64,000 nt of DNA from Pseudodesulfovibrio cashew (GTDB taxonomy: Bacteria > Desulfobacterota > Desulfovibrionia > Desulfovibrionales > Desulfovibrionaceae). Positions 34,542-45,803 of this stretch are shown here, piece after piece. Every line of letters starts with the position of its first letter. Positions within the stretch are counted from its first letter, which is position 1. The notes beneath the pieces are model-generated. The model was not told where the DNA came from. It saw only the letters and a program-made list of their open reading frames with translations, and searched no databases. A program made the translations under genes and the position numbers. Location of the stretch: assembly GCF_009762795.1 (NCBI RefSeq), contig NZ_CP046400.1:2457501-2521500 (forward strand), given 5' to 3'.

Positions 34542-35522
34542 CTACTCGGAAACGGTGACCAGAGGCTTGATGGCCTCGGGCAGCTTCTCCATGCCTTCCG
34601 CGCTGGTGCGCACGGGTACGAACGGAGGCTGGCCCATGTCCTTGAGAATCTTGAGGCCGCCTTCGGGCGAGAAGAGGTAAGCCAGGAAGGCGTCGGCCGC
34701 TTCCGGGTTGGGGGCCTTGTCGATCTTGGTGATACCGTAGGTGATGGACTTGCCGACACGCTCGATGAAGGTGCCGGGCTTCTTGCCGGTGACCTGGACG
34801 CGGGCGGCCTTGTAGTACGGAGTCATGGAGTAGTCGCCCAGGTTCAGGTGCTTGTCCAGGGTGACGTACTTGAGGCCGTGCTGCACGGCGACGGACAGGT
34901 ATTCCCAGGCGTAGTCCATGTGGCCGGACTGGAGCAGGGAGATGAGCTCAACGGACTTGGGCCGGACGTTTTTTTCAGGACGGTTGGCCAGAAAATGCTC
35001 GTAGAGGCCGGGCTTTTCATAGAACTTTTCGGCCAGTTGCAGGACCATCAGCGAGCGGTAGCCGCAGGGGTCCAGGTTCGGGTCGGAGTGGCCCCAGACA
35101 ACACCCTTGGTCAGCAGGATGTCGGCCCAGTTGTCGCTGTTGATCTTGTCGGCGAACTTGGACTTGTCCGTGTAGCAGAGCACCATCTGGTTGGAGGCGA
35201 AGCGGATGTTCCAGGAGGCGAACTTGGGGATGAGGTTCTTGTCGATGACCACGTAGTCGGCGGAGGCCATGATGTCGGCGGGCTTGCCGACCTCGGAGAT
35301 CATCCGGGCCATCTTGGTGGAGCCGCCCGCTTCGCGCAGGACGTCCACTTTGGGATACATGGCTTCAAAATTCTTTTCGATCTGGGCAAAGGGGACGGAC
35401 AGACTTCCGGCGTGGAAAATGATCAGCTTGCCGGACGGTTCAGCCGAGGCGTTGCCGGCGGCCAGCATGAGCGGGACGGCCAGGAACAGGACGGCGATGA
35501 ACCGGGTGAAGTGTTTGGACAT
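34542..35522 (-). CDS. wtpA: Tungstate/molybdate-binding protein WtpA
   Basis: 326 residues with a signal peptide ([20 protein letters not shown]). The mature protein begins with [14 protein letters not shown], the WtpA/ModA oxyanion-binding signature, followed by [12 protein letters not shown] and [15 protein letters not shown]. WtpA proteins bind tungstate and molybdate with very high affinity; which is preferred here is unknown. Tungsten and molybdenum are needed for formate dehydrogenases of sulfate reducers, a reasonable role. AAGGAG is 8 nt upstream of the ATG at 35522. Upstream lies ATGTCGCACGCAGTGACAT (35572-35590), a weak inverted repeat that might be an operator. Confidence 0.92.
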   Translation of the reverse strand: MSKHFTRFIAVLFLAVPLMLAAGNASAEPSGKLIIFHAGSLSVPFAQIEKNFEAMYPKVDVLREAGGSTKMARMISEVGKPADIMASADYVVIDKNLIPKFASWNIRFASNQMVLCYTDKSKFADKINSDNWADILLTKGVVWGHSDPNLDPCGYRSLMVLQLAEKFYEKPGLYEHFLANRPEKNVRPKSVELISLLQSGHMDYAWEYLSVAVQHGLKYVTLDKHLNLGDYSMTPYYKAARVQVTGKKPGTFIERVGKSITYGITKIDKAPNPEAADAFLAYLFSPEGGLKILKDMGQPPFVPVRTSAEGMEKLPEAIKPLVTVSE

Positions 35523-35710
35523 GATACAATCTCCTTGAGCTTTTGGTGGGTGAAAGCAATAGGTTTGGAGTATGTCGCACGCAGTGACATAATGTGTCAA
35601 TTGGTTTGATAATTCAGCCCTATAGAGTCTGAATTTGGGTCAAAATGACCGTGCTTTCAGGAAATGGCCGGAAGGGTTTGCATCGAAGGTATTGTTGTCA
35701 TGGCCATAAA

Positions 35711-35742
35711 AAAAGGACTGCGGCCATGGCCGCAGTCCTTTT
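35711..35742 (-). terminator. Terminator of typA, a 32-nt perfect palindrome
   Basis: 35711-35726 (AAAAGGACTGCGGCCA) is exactly complementary to 35727-35742, and the minus-strand transcript ends in a T-run (the A7 tract 35708-35714 on the plus strand). It lies 24 nt past the typA stop. Confidence 0.85.
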
Positions 35743-35765
35743 ATCCTACAGAAGTGTAGTTTTTG

Positions 35766-37616
<1,851 letters not shown>

Positions 37617-37791
37617 GGAGTCTCCGATAATATGTAATGGGCGCAGGTGCGCAGGGAAGCGGTTAACCGAAAGCGCGACGCGACGCAAGCAGAGAATGCG
37701 TGACGCCGCAGGTTCCCGTTCAAATCCGGGTAAAATTGGTGTAGTTTGGCGTTTCGCGTTACTTTTCCCCGTTCCACCTCCGGAGGCTCCC

Positions 37792-39027
37792 ATGACCCAA
37801 TCCCCATCTGCCGGGAAAATCTTCACCACCGCTCTAATCGTTACAGGAAATATGGTCGGCGCAGGCATCCTGGCTCTGCCCATCAATCTCGGCCCGGCCG
37901 GGCTGCTGCCCGCCGTGGGCGGCGCGCTGGCCGTCTGGGCGCTCATGACCACGACCGGTCTGGTTATCGCCCGGCAGCCGTTTCTGGCACAGAACCGCGA
38001 CGCCGACCTGCCCACCTTTTTCGAGGCCGTGCTCGGCCCTGCGGGAAAGTGGATCAGCGTGGCCGCCAACCTAGTTATCCTCTACGGCCTGCTCACCGCC
38101 TATCTTGCCGGGGTCGCCTCGGTGGCGGTCAATTCCCTGGATGTGGCCCTGCCCGAGTGGGCCGTGCTGCTCATCTATTTCTGTCCGGCCACACTGCTGG
38201 CTTCTTTCGGCGAGATGGTCCTTCGGCGGGGCAACGCCCTGCTTATGACGCTCATGTGGCTGCTCTTCGGCACACTGCTGTTGCTGGTCATTCCCCACTT
38301 CAAGGGCGGCGATCCCATGGCCATGGATATGACCTTCTTCACCTCGGGTCTGCCGATCCTGGTGGTGGCCTTCAATTTCCACAACGTGGTGCCGACCCTG
38401 TGCCGGTCTCTGGGGCATGATCGCAGGGCCATCACCAAGGCCATCTGGCTCGGCTCAGGTCTGGGCATGGCCATGACCGTGGCCTGGACCGTGGCCGTCA
38501 TGGCGACCCTGCCTATGGAGGCGGCGAACGGGGTGGACATCCTGACCGCGTTCAAGCTCAACCAGCCCGCCACGGTGCCCCTGGACAAGCTGATCAACTC
38601 CACGGTCTTCGTAGACGCGTCCATCGCCTTCGCCGTGGTCGCCATGTCCACCTCCTACATCGCCACCGGCGTGGCCCTGATGAGTTTCCTCAAGGACGTG
38701 ACGAAGGATACTGTGCGCAGCCCTGCGGTCCGCTGGGTCATGGCCTTCCTGCCGCCCCTGGCCGTGGGCGCGGTCTATCCGGACATCTTTCTCAAGGCCC
38801 TCAACGTGGTCGGCGGCCTGGGCGTGGGTACCCTGTTCGGCATCCTGCCCGGCCTGCTTCTGGTCAGGCAGGGTGCGCCCGGCTCCCGGATGCGCCTGGC
38901 GGGCTGGTGTGTCATCGCCTTTTTCACCCTGGTCCTGATTGTGGAAGTGGGACAGGAGGCGGGCATGTTGCGCATCAGTCCCGACGTGGAGTACTGGACC
39001 GCCATTCGAAACCAATACGGGAGATGA
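37792..39027 (+). CDS. HAAAP-family amino-acid permease
   Basis: 411 residues with about eleven membrane helices. The N-terminal GNMVGAGILALPINLGPAG motif is that of the hydroxy/aromatic amino-acid permease family (TyrP/Mtr/TnaB). The stop at 39027 is 2 nt before the aspartase start codon, so the two are almost certainly co-translated. That coupling suggests transport of aspartate or another aspartase-related substrate rather than tyrosine or tryptophan, but this is inference. CGGAGG is 5 nt before the ATG. Confidence 0.88.
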   Translation: MTQSPSAGKIFTTALIVTGNMVGAGILALPINLGPAGLLPAVGGALAVWALMTTTGLVIARQPFLAQNRDADLPTFFEAVLGPAGKWISVAANLVILYGLLTAYLAGVASVAVNSLDVALPEWAVLLIYFCPATLLASFGEMVLRRGNALLMTLMWLLFGTLLLLVIPHFKGGDPMAMDMTFFTSGLPILVVAFNFHNVVPTLCRSLGHDRRAITKAIWLGSGLGMAMTVAWTVAVMATLPMEAANGVDILTAFKLNQPATVPLDKLINSTVFVDASIAFAVVAMSTSYIATGVALMSFLKDVTKDTVRSPAVRWVMAFLPPLAVGAVYPDIFLKALNVVGGLGVGTLFGILPGLLLVRQGAPGSRMRLAGWCVIAFFTLVLIVEVGQEAGMLRISPDVEYWTAIRNQYGR

Positions 39028-39029
39028 TC

Positions 39030-40430
39030 ATGGAATATCGCACGGAGCATGACAGCCTCGGTGAGGTCGAGGTCCCGGCAGAGGCCTACTACGGAGTGCA
39101 GACCCTGCGAGCCAGGGAAAACTTTCACATCACGGGCGTGCCCATGTCCCATTATCCGCGCCTGATCGAGGCCCTGGCCTACGTGAAGCTGGCCGCGGCC
39201 GAAGCCAACGCATCACTGGGCATGTTGGACGAGGACAGGAGCCGGGCCATCTGCCGCGCCTGCGAGGAACTGATCTCGGGCAAATTGCACGATCAGTTCG
39301 TTGTGGACGTCGTTCAGGGCGGGGCGGGTACCTCGGCCAACATGAACGCCAACGAAGTGGTTTGCAATCGGGCCCTGGAGCTGATGGGGCGCCCCAAGGG
39401 AGACTATGAGCACCTGCACCCCCTCAATCATGTGAACATGTCCCAGTCCACCAATGATGTCTTTCCTTCGGCCCTGAACATCGCCTTGATCCTGGAGTTG
39501 CGCGAACTGATGGAGGCCATGCGCCATCTGCAACACGCCTTTGCCCGCAAGGGGGATGAGTTCGCCGACGTGCTCAAGATGGGGCGCACCCAGTTGCAGG
39601 ACGCCGTCCCCATGACTTTGGGGCAGGAATTCACTGCCTGGGCCGTAACCGTGGGCGAGGACATCCAGCGCGTGGACGAGGCCGAGGACCTGGTCTACGA
39701 GATCAATATGGGGGCAACGGCCATCGGCACGGGGCTCAACTCGCACCCGGATTATGCACGGACCGTGACCGAAAAGCTTGTGGAGATCACCACCCTCAAT
39801 TTGAAGCAGTCCCCTGATCTGGTGGAAGCCACCCAGGACACCGGAGTCTATGTCCAGCTTTCGGGTGTGCTCAAGCGGGTGGCCGTGAAGCTTTCCAAGA
39901 TATGCAACGACCTGCGCCTGCTCTCCAGCGGGCCCCGGTGCGGGATCAACGAGATCAACCTGCCGCCCATGCAGCCCGGTTCGTCGATCATGCCGGGTAA
40001 GGTCAACCCGGTCATCCCCGAGGTGGTCAACCAGGTGGCCTTCGCCGTCATCGGTCATGATGTGACCATTTCAATGGCATCTGAAGCGGGGCAGCTTGAG
40101 CTCAACGTCATGGAGCCGGTCATCGGCTACTCCCTGTTCCAGTCCATCAACATGCTCAGGCGGGCCTGCCTTACTCTGGCGGACAAGTGCGTGAGCGGAA
40201 TCACGGCCAACCGCGAGCGGTGCCGTGAGCTGGTGGAGCATTCCATTGGCCTGGTCACCGCGCTCAATCCGTACATCGGGTACGAGAAGTCTGCCGAGAT
40301 CGCCAAGGAAGCCATGCGAACCGGCGGCTCCGTGTATGCCATCGTGTTGGAGAAAGGGTACCTTACCCGGGAGCAGTTGGACGAGATTCTCAAGCCGGAG
40401 AACATGGTCCGGCCCCGATACACGAAGTGA
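39030..40430 (+). CDS. aspA: Aspartate ammonia-lyase AspA
   Basis: 466 residues. The fumarase/aspartase superfamily signature GSSIMPGKVNP is near residue 315, and NMSQSTNDVFPS near residue 138 supplies the second active-site region. YYGVQT near residue 21 and the PEVVNQV segment are aspartase-like. It deaminates aspartate to fumarate, feeding fumarate respiration or the TCA pool. The ATG at 39030 has GGGAG 6 nt upstream. It overlaps no other real gene. It could be confused with class II fumarase, but the motif set and length favour aspartase. Confidence 0.93.
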   Translation: MEYRTEHDSLGEVEVPAEAYYGVQTLRARENFHITGVPMSHYPRLIEALAYVKLAAAEANASLGMLDEDRSRAICRACEELISGKLHDQFVVDVVQGGAGTSANMNANEVVCNRALELMGRPKGDYEHLHPLNHVNMSQSTNDVFPSALNIALILELRELMEAMRHLQHAFARKGDEFADVLKMGRTQLQDAVPMTLGQEFTAWAVTVGEDIQRVDEAEDLVYEINMGATAIGTGLNSHPDYARTVTEKLVEITTLNLKQSPDLVEATQDTGVYVQLSGVLKRVAVKLSKICNDLRLLSSGPRCGINEINLPPMQPGSSIMPGKVNPVIPEVVNQVAFAVIGHDVTISMASEAGQLELNVMEPVIGYSLFQSINMLRRACLTLADKCVSGITANRERCRELVEHSIGLVTALNPYIGYEKSAEIAKEAMRTGGSVYAIVLEKGYLTREQLDEILKPENMVRPRYTK

Positions 40431-40433
40431 CGC

Positions 40434-41219
40434 CTACCGATATTGCTCCAGGATGGCCTTGAGGCTGCCGTCCTTGCGCATGGTTTCGAATTCGCGATCG
40501 AAGGTCTTGATGAATTCCCGGCAATCCCACGTCTTGGTGAAGGCAAAGCGGTAGGGCGCCGTGTGGATCGGCTTCTCGCTGAAGCGGAAATCGTCTTTGC
40601 CTAGGTCGTCGTTGTTCCTGATGATCCATTCGGCCACGATCTTGTTGGCCACAGCCACATCCACGTGCCCCCGCTGGAGCATGCGCATGAGGGATTCCGT
40701 GGAGTTGGCGTTGCGCCGCAGGATGCTGCCGTCCCGGAAGCGATCCTCCAGTGTGGGATAGGTGTAGCCGAGGATGGTGCCGACGTTCAGGCCGGTCATG
40801 GCGTTGGGGGTGGTGAAGAGTCTCCATTCCTTACGGAACAGGATGTAGTCTGAACTGGAGGTGACCGGAGTGGTCCAGCGGAAGCTCTCGGGGTCGTCGA
40901 CCCACTCCATGGCCTTGGGGAGGGCGTCCACCGTTCCCTCCCTCAACTGCATGAGCGCCCGTTTTTCCGGAAGATGAACCAAGGTCAACTCGCGTCCGTC
41001 CCGTCGGGTCACCTCACGCATGATGTCGATCATGATTCCGCGGTCCCCGCCCTGGTTGTCCGCAGGGATGACATAGGGAGGCCATCCGGTCTGGGGGACC
41101 GCCAGGATTATCTTCTCCTTTTCGGCAAAGGCGCTCAGCGCGCCCGGACCGAACAGCGCGCTCCAGAATAACGGGAGCAGCATGAAGGGCAGGAGGCGGA
41201 AGAAGGGCTTGGTGAACAT
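40434..41219 (-). CDS. Periplasmic solute-binding protein, family 3 type
   Basis: 261 residues with a signal peptide (LLPFMLLPLFWSALFGPGAL, then SAFA). The mature domain starts EKIILAVPQTGWPPYVIP and has RGIMIDIMREVTRR, LPEKRALMQLREGTVDALP and GTILGYTYPTL, all SBP_bac_3-like. It is an orphan: no permease is adjacent. Its stop is 3 nt from the aspA stop, so the two genes converge. Sequence layout is similar to the protein at 28334-29122. Confidence 0.85.
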   Translation of the reverse strand: MFTKPFFRLLPFMLLPLFWSALFGPGALSAFAEKEKIILAVPQTGWPPYVIPADNQGGDRGIMIDIMREVTRRDGRELTLVHLPEKRALMQLREGTVDALPKAMEWVDDPESFRWTTPVTSSSDYILFRKEWRLFTTPNAMTGLNVGTILGYTYPTLEDRFRDGSILRRNANSTESLMRMLQRGHVDVAVANKIVAEWIIRNNDDLGKDDFRFSEKPIHTAPYRFAFTKTWDCREFIKTFDREFETMRKDGSLKAILEQYR

Positions 41220-41466
41220 GTGAGTAGTCGTTTACAAGTTTAAAACGTCAATAATATAGGTAATCCGGTGGTGTTAGTCCACTATATTTTGATAAATGGA
41301 CGGTGACGTCATGGGGACATTGCCTTTTGCCCGGCCATTCAGTATATTTCTAGAGAATTTCGAGAGGGTCTTGCGGATTTTCCTCGAAGCGGATCGCCGG
41401 CCGGGATGGGTCTGTGTTTCGCGGCGGTTCCAGTTACGCCCAACAATCCGCACGGTGGAGGGTACC

Positions 41467-42210
41467 ATGCGCCGCATCCTGGCTTTGTTCGCTGTTTCGG
41501 TCCTGCTGGCCATGACCGGGTGCGCCTCCCACGTCCCTTCCTCCCCGCCATCGGGCGGGAAGATCTCTGCTCCCCGGACCTATGATCCCAAGACCAAGCC
41601 GTACACCGTCCTCGGCAGGACGTATTATCCGCTCCAGAGCGCGGCAGGATACGACGAGGTAGGCCTGGCCTCCTGGTATGGGTCGGATTTTCACGGCAAC
41701 AAGACGGCAGACGGTCGGACATACAACATGTACGGCATTTCCGCAGCCCACAAGACCCTGCCTCTCGGGACGCGCGTCAGGGTGACCAACCTTGAGAACG
41801 ACCGTTCGGTAGAGCTGACCATAAATGACAGGGGCCCGTTCGTCCGAGGCCGTATTCTGGATCTGTCCTATGGCGCGGCCAAGCGGCTGGGCACGGTGGA
41901 GCGGGGCGTGGCCAAGGTCAGGATTACCGCTCTCGGCGCGGCACCGGGCGCGAAACGGGTGCAGGTGGTCAAGAGTGCCATCAAATACTACCATGTCCGG
42001 GTGGGGGCGTTTGCCGTTCGGGACAACGCCGAACGCACACACCGCAGGCTGGTGGCAGCGGGCTACACGGGCGCGGTCATCAACACCGTGAATCGCGACG
42101 GCCAGATTCTTCATATCGTACAGGCGGGCAGCTTCGTCAGCCGCGACAAGGCCGAGGCGGTCCAGCTCCGGTTGAAGTCGCAGTTCCCGACCTGCTACAT
42201 CGTCAGCTAG
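41467..42210 (+). CDS. rlpA: RlpA-like septal lytic transglycosylase lipoprotein with SPOR domain
   Basis: 247 residues. A lipobox (LAMTGC, Cys near residue 19) ends the signal peptide. The double-psi beta-barrel domain spans about 60-150: GLASWYGSDFHGNKTADG, LPLGTRVRVTNLEN, NDRGPF and DLSYGAAKRL. A SPOR domain (about 175-247) follows, with VRVGAFAVRDNAERTHRRL and VQAGSFVSRDKAEA. RlpA cleaves glycan strands lacking stem peptides at the septum, and SPOR binds that glycan. GGAGGG is 4 nt before the ATG at 41467. Confidence 0.95.
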   Translation: MRRILALFAVSVLLAMTGCASHVPSSPPSGGKISAPRTYDPKTKPYTVLGRTYYPLQSAAGYDEVGLASWYGSDFHGNKTADGRTYNMYGISAAHKTLPLGTRVRVTNLENDRSVELTINDRGPFVRGRILDLSYGAAKRLGTVERGVAKVRITALGAAPGAKRVQVVKSAIKYYHVRVGAFAVRDNAERTHRRLVAAGYTGAVINTVNRDGQILHIVQAGSFVSRDKAEAVQLRLKSQFPTCYIVS

Positions 42211-42517
42211 CTTTCACCTCCCGGGCTTCGGGGAGGCGCTTGTCTCTGGGGATCATTCCGGGAAGAGCTAGGCCTTTTCCTTTTTTGCTCACCGTTTGTC
42301 TGTAGGTAGCCCGTCAGTGCCAAAGCCTTTCGTCGGGTGGCGCTGTTGTCTTAGCTCAGGGCGTTGAGGTCTCGTCTGCTGTTGAAGCGGAAAAGACGCC
42401 GCCCACTGCGTATTGCGATACGCAAGGGTGCCGTCTTTTCGCAGCATGCCTGGGGTATAAGATCTCGTAAGCTCGGAAACTCGCTAACGATTCACTTAAC
42501 GAAGCGGCTGTCCGTGT
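42211..42517. other. 307-nt convergent intergenic region with compound stem-loop
   Basis: It separates the convergent rlpA and glycine-zipper lipoprotein genes. A structure at 42387-42442 consists of AAAAGACG...CGTCTTTT outer arms and a perfect inner hairpin TGCGTAT-TGCG-ATACGCA (42407-42424). Another stem (CCTCCC with GGGAGG) lies at about 42218-42237, and a T-rich stretch (CCTTTTCCTTTTTTGC) is near 42272-42288. The compound stem could terminate both genes. No supported ORF is present. Confidence 0.5.
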
Positions 42518-42955
42518 CTACTGCTTCAGGTGCCAGACGCCCTTGTCGTCGCGCCAGGCCTTGGCCATGACTTCGCGGCCGTCCTTGTCCTTGATGATCA
42601 CGTCACGGTAGACCTTGCTTTCGGAGACATAGGGGTGGCCGGGAGTGGCGGCGTAGGCTTCGCCGGTATCCGGGTTGGTCCAGGAAGTGGTCTGGCCGGA
42701 CTTGTTGTGCTCCATGGAGTACTGGAGTTTCTGTTCATCGGACTTGTCCCACTCGTTGCCCACGATATAGCCCATGAGCACGCCGACTCCGGCGCCTACG
42801 GCTGCGCCGAGGAGCTTGTCCTTGAAGGTGAGCGCGCCGATGGTGGCACCGGCGAGGCCGCCGACAGTGGCGCCTTGTTGGGCCTTGTTGGCAGCGCAAC
42901 CGAAACCCGCCACCAAAAAGCAGGCGAGGATAAGAGGGGTAATGTAACGTTTCAT
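42518..42955 (-). CDS. Glycine-zipper outer-membrane lipoprotein
   Basis: 145 residues. A lipobox (LVAGFGC, Cys near residue 19) marks a lipoprotein. A Gly/Ala-rich zipper follows, GATVGGLAGATIGALTFKDK then LLGAAVGAGVGVLMGYIVGN, as in 17-kDa surface antigen and SlyB-like proteins. The C-terminal half is soluble (SWTNPDTGEAY, VYRDVIIKDKDGREVMAKAW). It probably inserts in the outer membrane; function is unknown. GGAAGG lies 6 nt before the ATG at 42955. It is divergent from the sensor kinase gene at 43150. Confidence 0.88.
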   Translation of the reverse strand: MKRYITPLILACFLVAGFGCAANKAQQGATVGGLAGATIGALTFKDKLLGAAVGAGVGVLMGYIVGNEWDKSDEQKLQYSMEHNKSGQTTSWTNPDTGEAYAATPGHPYVSESKVYRDVIIKDKDGREVMAKAWRDDKGVWHLKQ

Positions 42956-43149
42956 GACGTACCTTCCTTGTTTGAGTGTCATTCGAACCATAGCGCACTC
43001 TCGACTTTGTTGTACAGCCCGTTCACTGAAATTGCACAAAAAAATGAACTGAAGGCGAGGTTGGTGAGGGAGATTGCGGTCCGCCTTTTGCATATTGCGA
43101 AAATGGCGTATTTACGTAATGGACGCGAGAGTGAAACCAAGAGACTCCT

Positions 43150-45783
43150 ATGAAAAGCATGCGAAATATACTGATTATCCTGGCGCTTATTCTGCTGTTG
43201 CCCATGACGGCCCGGGCGGAGAAGGCCAAGAAGACCGTTTTGTACATCAACTCCTACCATCACGGGTACCGGTGGTCCGATGCCATCCTCGAGGGAATCA
43301 GGTCGGTCTTCGACGACTGTGATTTCAAGATAGATCTCCAGGTGGAATATATGGACACCAAGCGGTTCAGCTACGAGGAAGTGGCGGACATGCTTCTGCG
43401 CCTCTACCGGGAGAAATACCGCAACGAGGACTTCGATATCGTCATGGTTTCGGACAATGACGCTTTCCGTTTTGCCATGGAGCATCGGGACACGCTCTTT
43501 CCCGGTGTCCCCCTGGTGTTCTGCGGCGTCAACGATTTTGATGAAAAAGCCTTGAACTCAGGGAACATAACCGGGGTGATCGAGAACTTCGATCTTGGGC
43601 AAACCCTGGACGTGGCACTCAAACTCCATCCGGACAAGCGACGTATGGTGGTCGTGGGCGACGACTCCACCGCAGCCGTGGCCATTCGGCACCAGGTCGA
43701 GGCCAAGGTGCCCGAGTACAAGGGGCGCCTGACCGTGGAGTATTGGACGCACCTGACCCTGCAGCAGGTCCTGGACAGACTGCAGACACTGGACCAGGAC
43801 ACCTTTCTCTTCTTCATCCCCTTCTATCAGGTCATCGGGGGGCGCTACTACACGGCGGAAGAGGTCATGGAGGCCATCTACGAGCGGTCCACCGTGCCCA
43901 TATACACGGCGTGGGAGTTTCTGCTGGGGCACGGCGCACTGGGCGGCGGCCTGATCTCCGGTTTCATGAACGGCGAGAAAGGGGCCGAGATGGCCCTGCG
44001 TATCCTCAAGGGGGATAAGGCCGACTCCATCCCCGTCTACCGCAAGCCCATCGGGAATTATGAATTCGATTATAACGTCCTGTCCCGGCTCAACATTCAC
44101 GAGAAGCAACTGCCTCCCGGCAGCCGGATCATCAACGCGCCAGACCCTTTTTACGAGCTGCCCAAGGAACTCTTCTGGACCATCATCATCAGCCTAGTGA
44201 TCCTCGTCGTGGTCATGTTCTTCCTGACAGTGACGATGATTGAGCGCAGGAAGGTGGAGCGGAAGATCAAGGATCAGCTCGCGTTCCAGGAGACCCTCAT
44301 GGACACCGTGCCTCATCTGGTGTCGTGGAAGGACGTCAACGGCAGGTATCTCGGCATCAACCGACCCTATGCCGAGTTCTTCGGGTATGAAGATCCCCAC
44401 AAGGTCGTGGGCAAATCGGCCCGCGAAGTCATGCGTGACCGCAATCACGTGGAATGGGCGGTGGAGGCCGACCGGGCGGTGATCAGCCAGCGCGACGTGT
44501 TCCGCAAGGTTCGTCGAAAATTGCCGGACGCCGATGGCAGTATGGCCTGGCTCGAGATCAACAAGGTGCCCATCCGGGACCAGGCCGGCAACGTGGTCGG
44601 CGTGCTCAGTACGGCGGAGAACGTGACCAAGGAGTTGAACCTTGAGAAACAGTTGCTCCAGTCCCAGAAACTGGAAGCTATCGGCACGCTTGCTGGTGGG
44701 ATTGCCCATGATTTCAATAACATCCTGACATCCATCATCAACTCCACCGAGTTGGCCGTGGGTGATGTCGATCCTGATTCCGTGACCGCCAATGACATGC
44801 GCCGGGTGCTGAAGGCGGCCCGACGCGGCGGCCGGGTGGTCAAGCAGATCCTGGCCTTCAGTCGTCCGTCCACGGAAGGGTTTACCTCCACGGACGTGGG
44901 CGCGGTGGTGTCTGAAGTCCTCGGTCTGCTGGAGGCCTCCATGCCGGGCAACATCAAGGTTCGTTCCACCATTGCAGGCGGGCTGGCCCGGGTTCAGGCC
45001 GATCCCACCCAACTGCACCAGGTGGTCATGAATCTGTGCACCAACGCCTTCCACGCTCTGCGCGAGACCGGAGGCACTATCGGCATGCGGGTGGACCAGG
45101 CCCTTCTGGACGATGAGGCCGCAGGTATGCTCGGGTTGATCCCCGGCGACTACGTGCGACTGAGCATCGAGGACGACGGCCCGGGCATTCCCCAGGACAT
45201 CGTGGACAAGATTTTCGATCCGTTCTTTTCAACCAAGGACAAGACCGAAGGCACCGGGCTGGGGTTGGCCGTGGTCCACGGCATCGTCCGGTCCCACCGG
45301 GGCGGCCTCAGGGTTCTCGGTCGGGAGGGCGGCGGAACGGTCTTCGAGGTGTACCTGCCGAGGGGTGACGAAGCAGAGGAGGAGCATGGCGGCAACGGCC
45401 CGAAAGGCCGGCGGGGCTGGGCGCACATTCTTTTTGTGGAGGACGATGAGGATCAGCTTTTGACTACGCCGCGCCTGCTGGAGAACATGGGATATCGGGT
45501 CACGGCCCTGCGCGAGCCGGAAGAGGCGCTCATTCGGGCCAAGGCCACGCCGCGCCTTTTCGACCTGCTCATCACGGACTACGACATGCCCGGCATGAGC
45601 GGAGCTCAACTGGCGCGGCAGGTGTCCGAGTTCCTGCCGGACCTGCCGGTAATCCTGGTTTCCGGCCGCGAGGACGCGGCCACTGCCGCCTCGCACTTGC
45701 CCAATGTCCGTCAGGTGGTTATCAAACCCTACGACAAAGACTACCTTTCGGGCGCCATCGAGAGCGTCCTTGAAGTCGAATAG
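43150..45783 (+). CDS. Membrane hybrid histidine kinase with periplasmic ABC-substrate-binding domain
   Basis: 877 residues. Signal helix at about 5-22, a periplasmic domain resembling ABC_sub_bind (KTVLYINSYHHGYRW, near residues 28-320), one membrane helix (about 341-363, ELFWTIIISLVILVVVMFF), a PAS domain (about 375-495, SWKDVNGRYLGINRPY), HisKA (GTLAGGIAHDFNN, His about 520), HATPase_c (MNLCTNAFHALRE, EDDGPGIP, GTGLGLAVV), and a C-terminal receiver (ILFVEDDEDQ, LLITDYDMPGMS). It should sense an unknown periplasmic ligand. The sigma-54 response regulator begins 20 nt downstream and is the likely partner. Confidence 0.94.
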   Translation: MKSMRNILIILALILLLPMTARAEKAKKTVLYINSYHHGYRWSDAILEGIRSVFDDCDFKIDLQVEYMDTKRFSYEEVADMLLRLYREKYRNEDFDIVMVSDNDAFRFAMEHRDTLFPGVPLVFCGVNDFDEKALNSGNITGVIENFDLGQTLDVALKLHPDKRRMVVVGDDSTAAVAIRHQVEAKVPEYKGRLTVEYWTHLTLQQVLDRLQTLDQDTFLFFIPFYQVIGGRYYTAEEVMEAIYERSTVPIYTAWEFLLGHGALGGGLISGFMNGEKGAEMALRILKGDKADSIPVYRKPIGNYEFDYNVLSRLNIHEKQLPPGSRIINAPDPFYELPKELFWTIIISLVILVVVMFFLTVTMIERRKVERKIKDQLAFQETLMDTVPHLVSWKDVNGRYLGINRPYAEFFGYEDPHKVVGKSAREVMRDRNHVEWAVEADRAVISQRDVFRKVRRKLPDADGSMAWLEINKVPIRDQAGNVVGVLSTAENVTKELNLEKQLLQSQKLEAIGTLAGGIAHDFNNILTSIINSTELAVGDVDPDSVTANDMRRVLKAARRGGRVVKQILAFSRPSTEGFTSTDVGAVVSEVLGLLEASMPGNIKVRSTIAGGLARVQADPTQLHQVVMNLCTNAFHALRETGGTIGMRVDQALLDDEAAGMLGLIPGDYVRLSIEDDGPGIPQDIVDKIFDPFFSTKDKTEGTGLGLAVVHGIVRSHRGGLRVLGREGGGTVFEVYLPRGDEAEEEHGGNGPKGRRGWAHILFVEDDEDQLLTTPRLLENMGYRVTALREPEEALIRAKATPRLFDLLITDYDMPGMSGAQLARQVSEFLPDLPVILVSGREDAATAASHLPNVRQVVIKPYDKDYLSGAIESVLEVE

Positions 45784-45803
45784 CGGGCCTTCAGGGGGGC
45801 AAT

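Noticed and set aside
42364-42570. Plus-strand short frame across the compound stem-loop
   Set aside because: Arginine-rich, no ribosome binding site, overlaps the lipoprotein gene.
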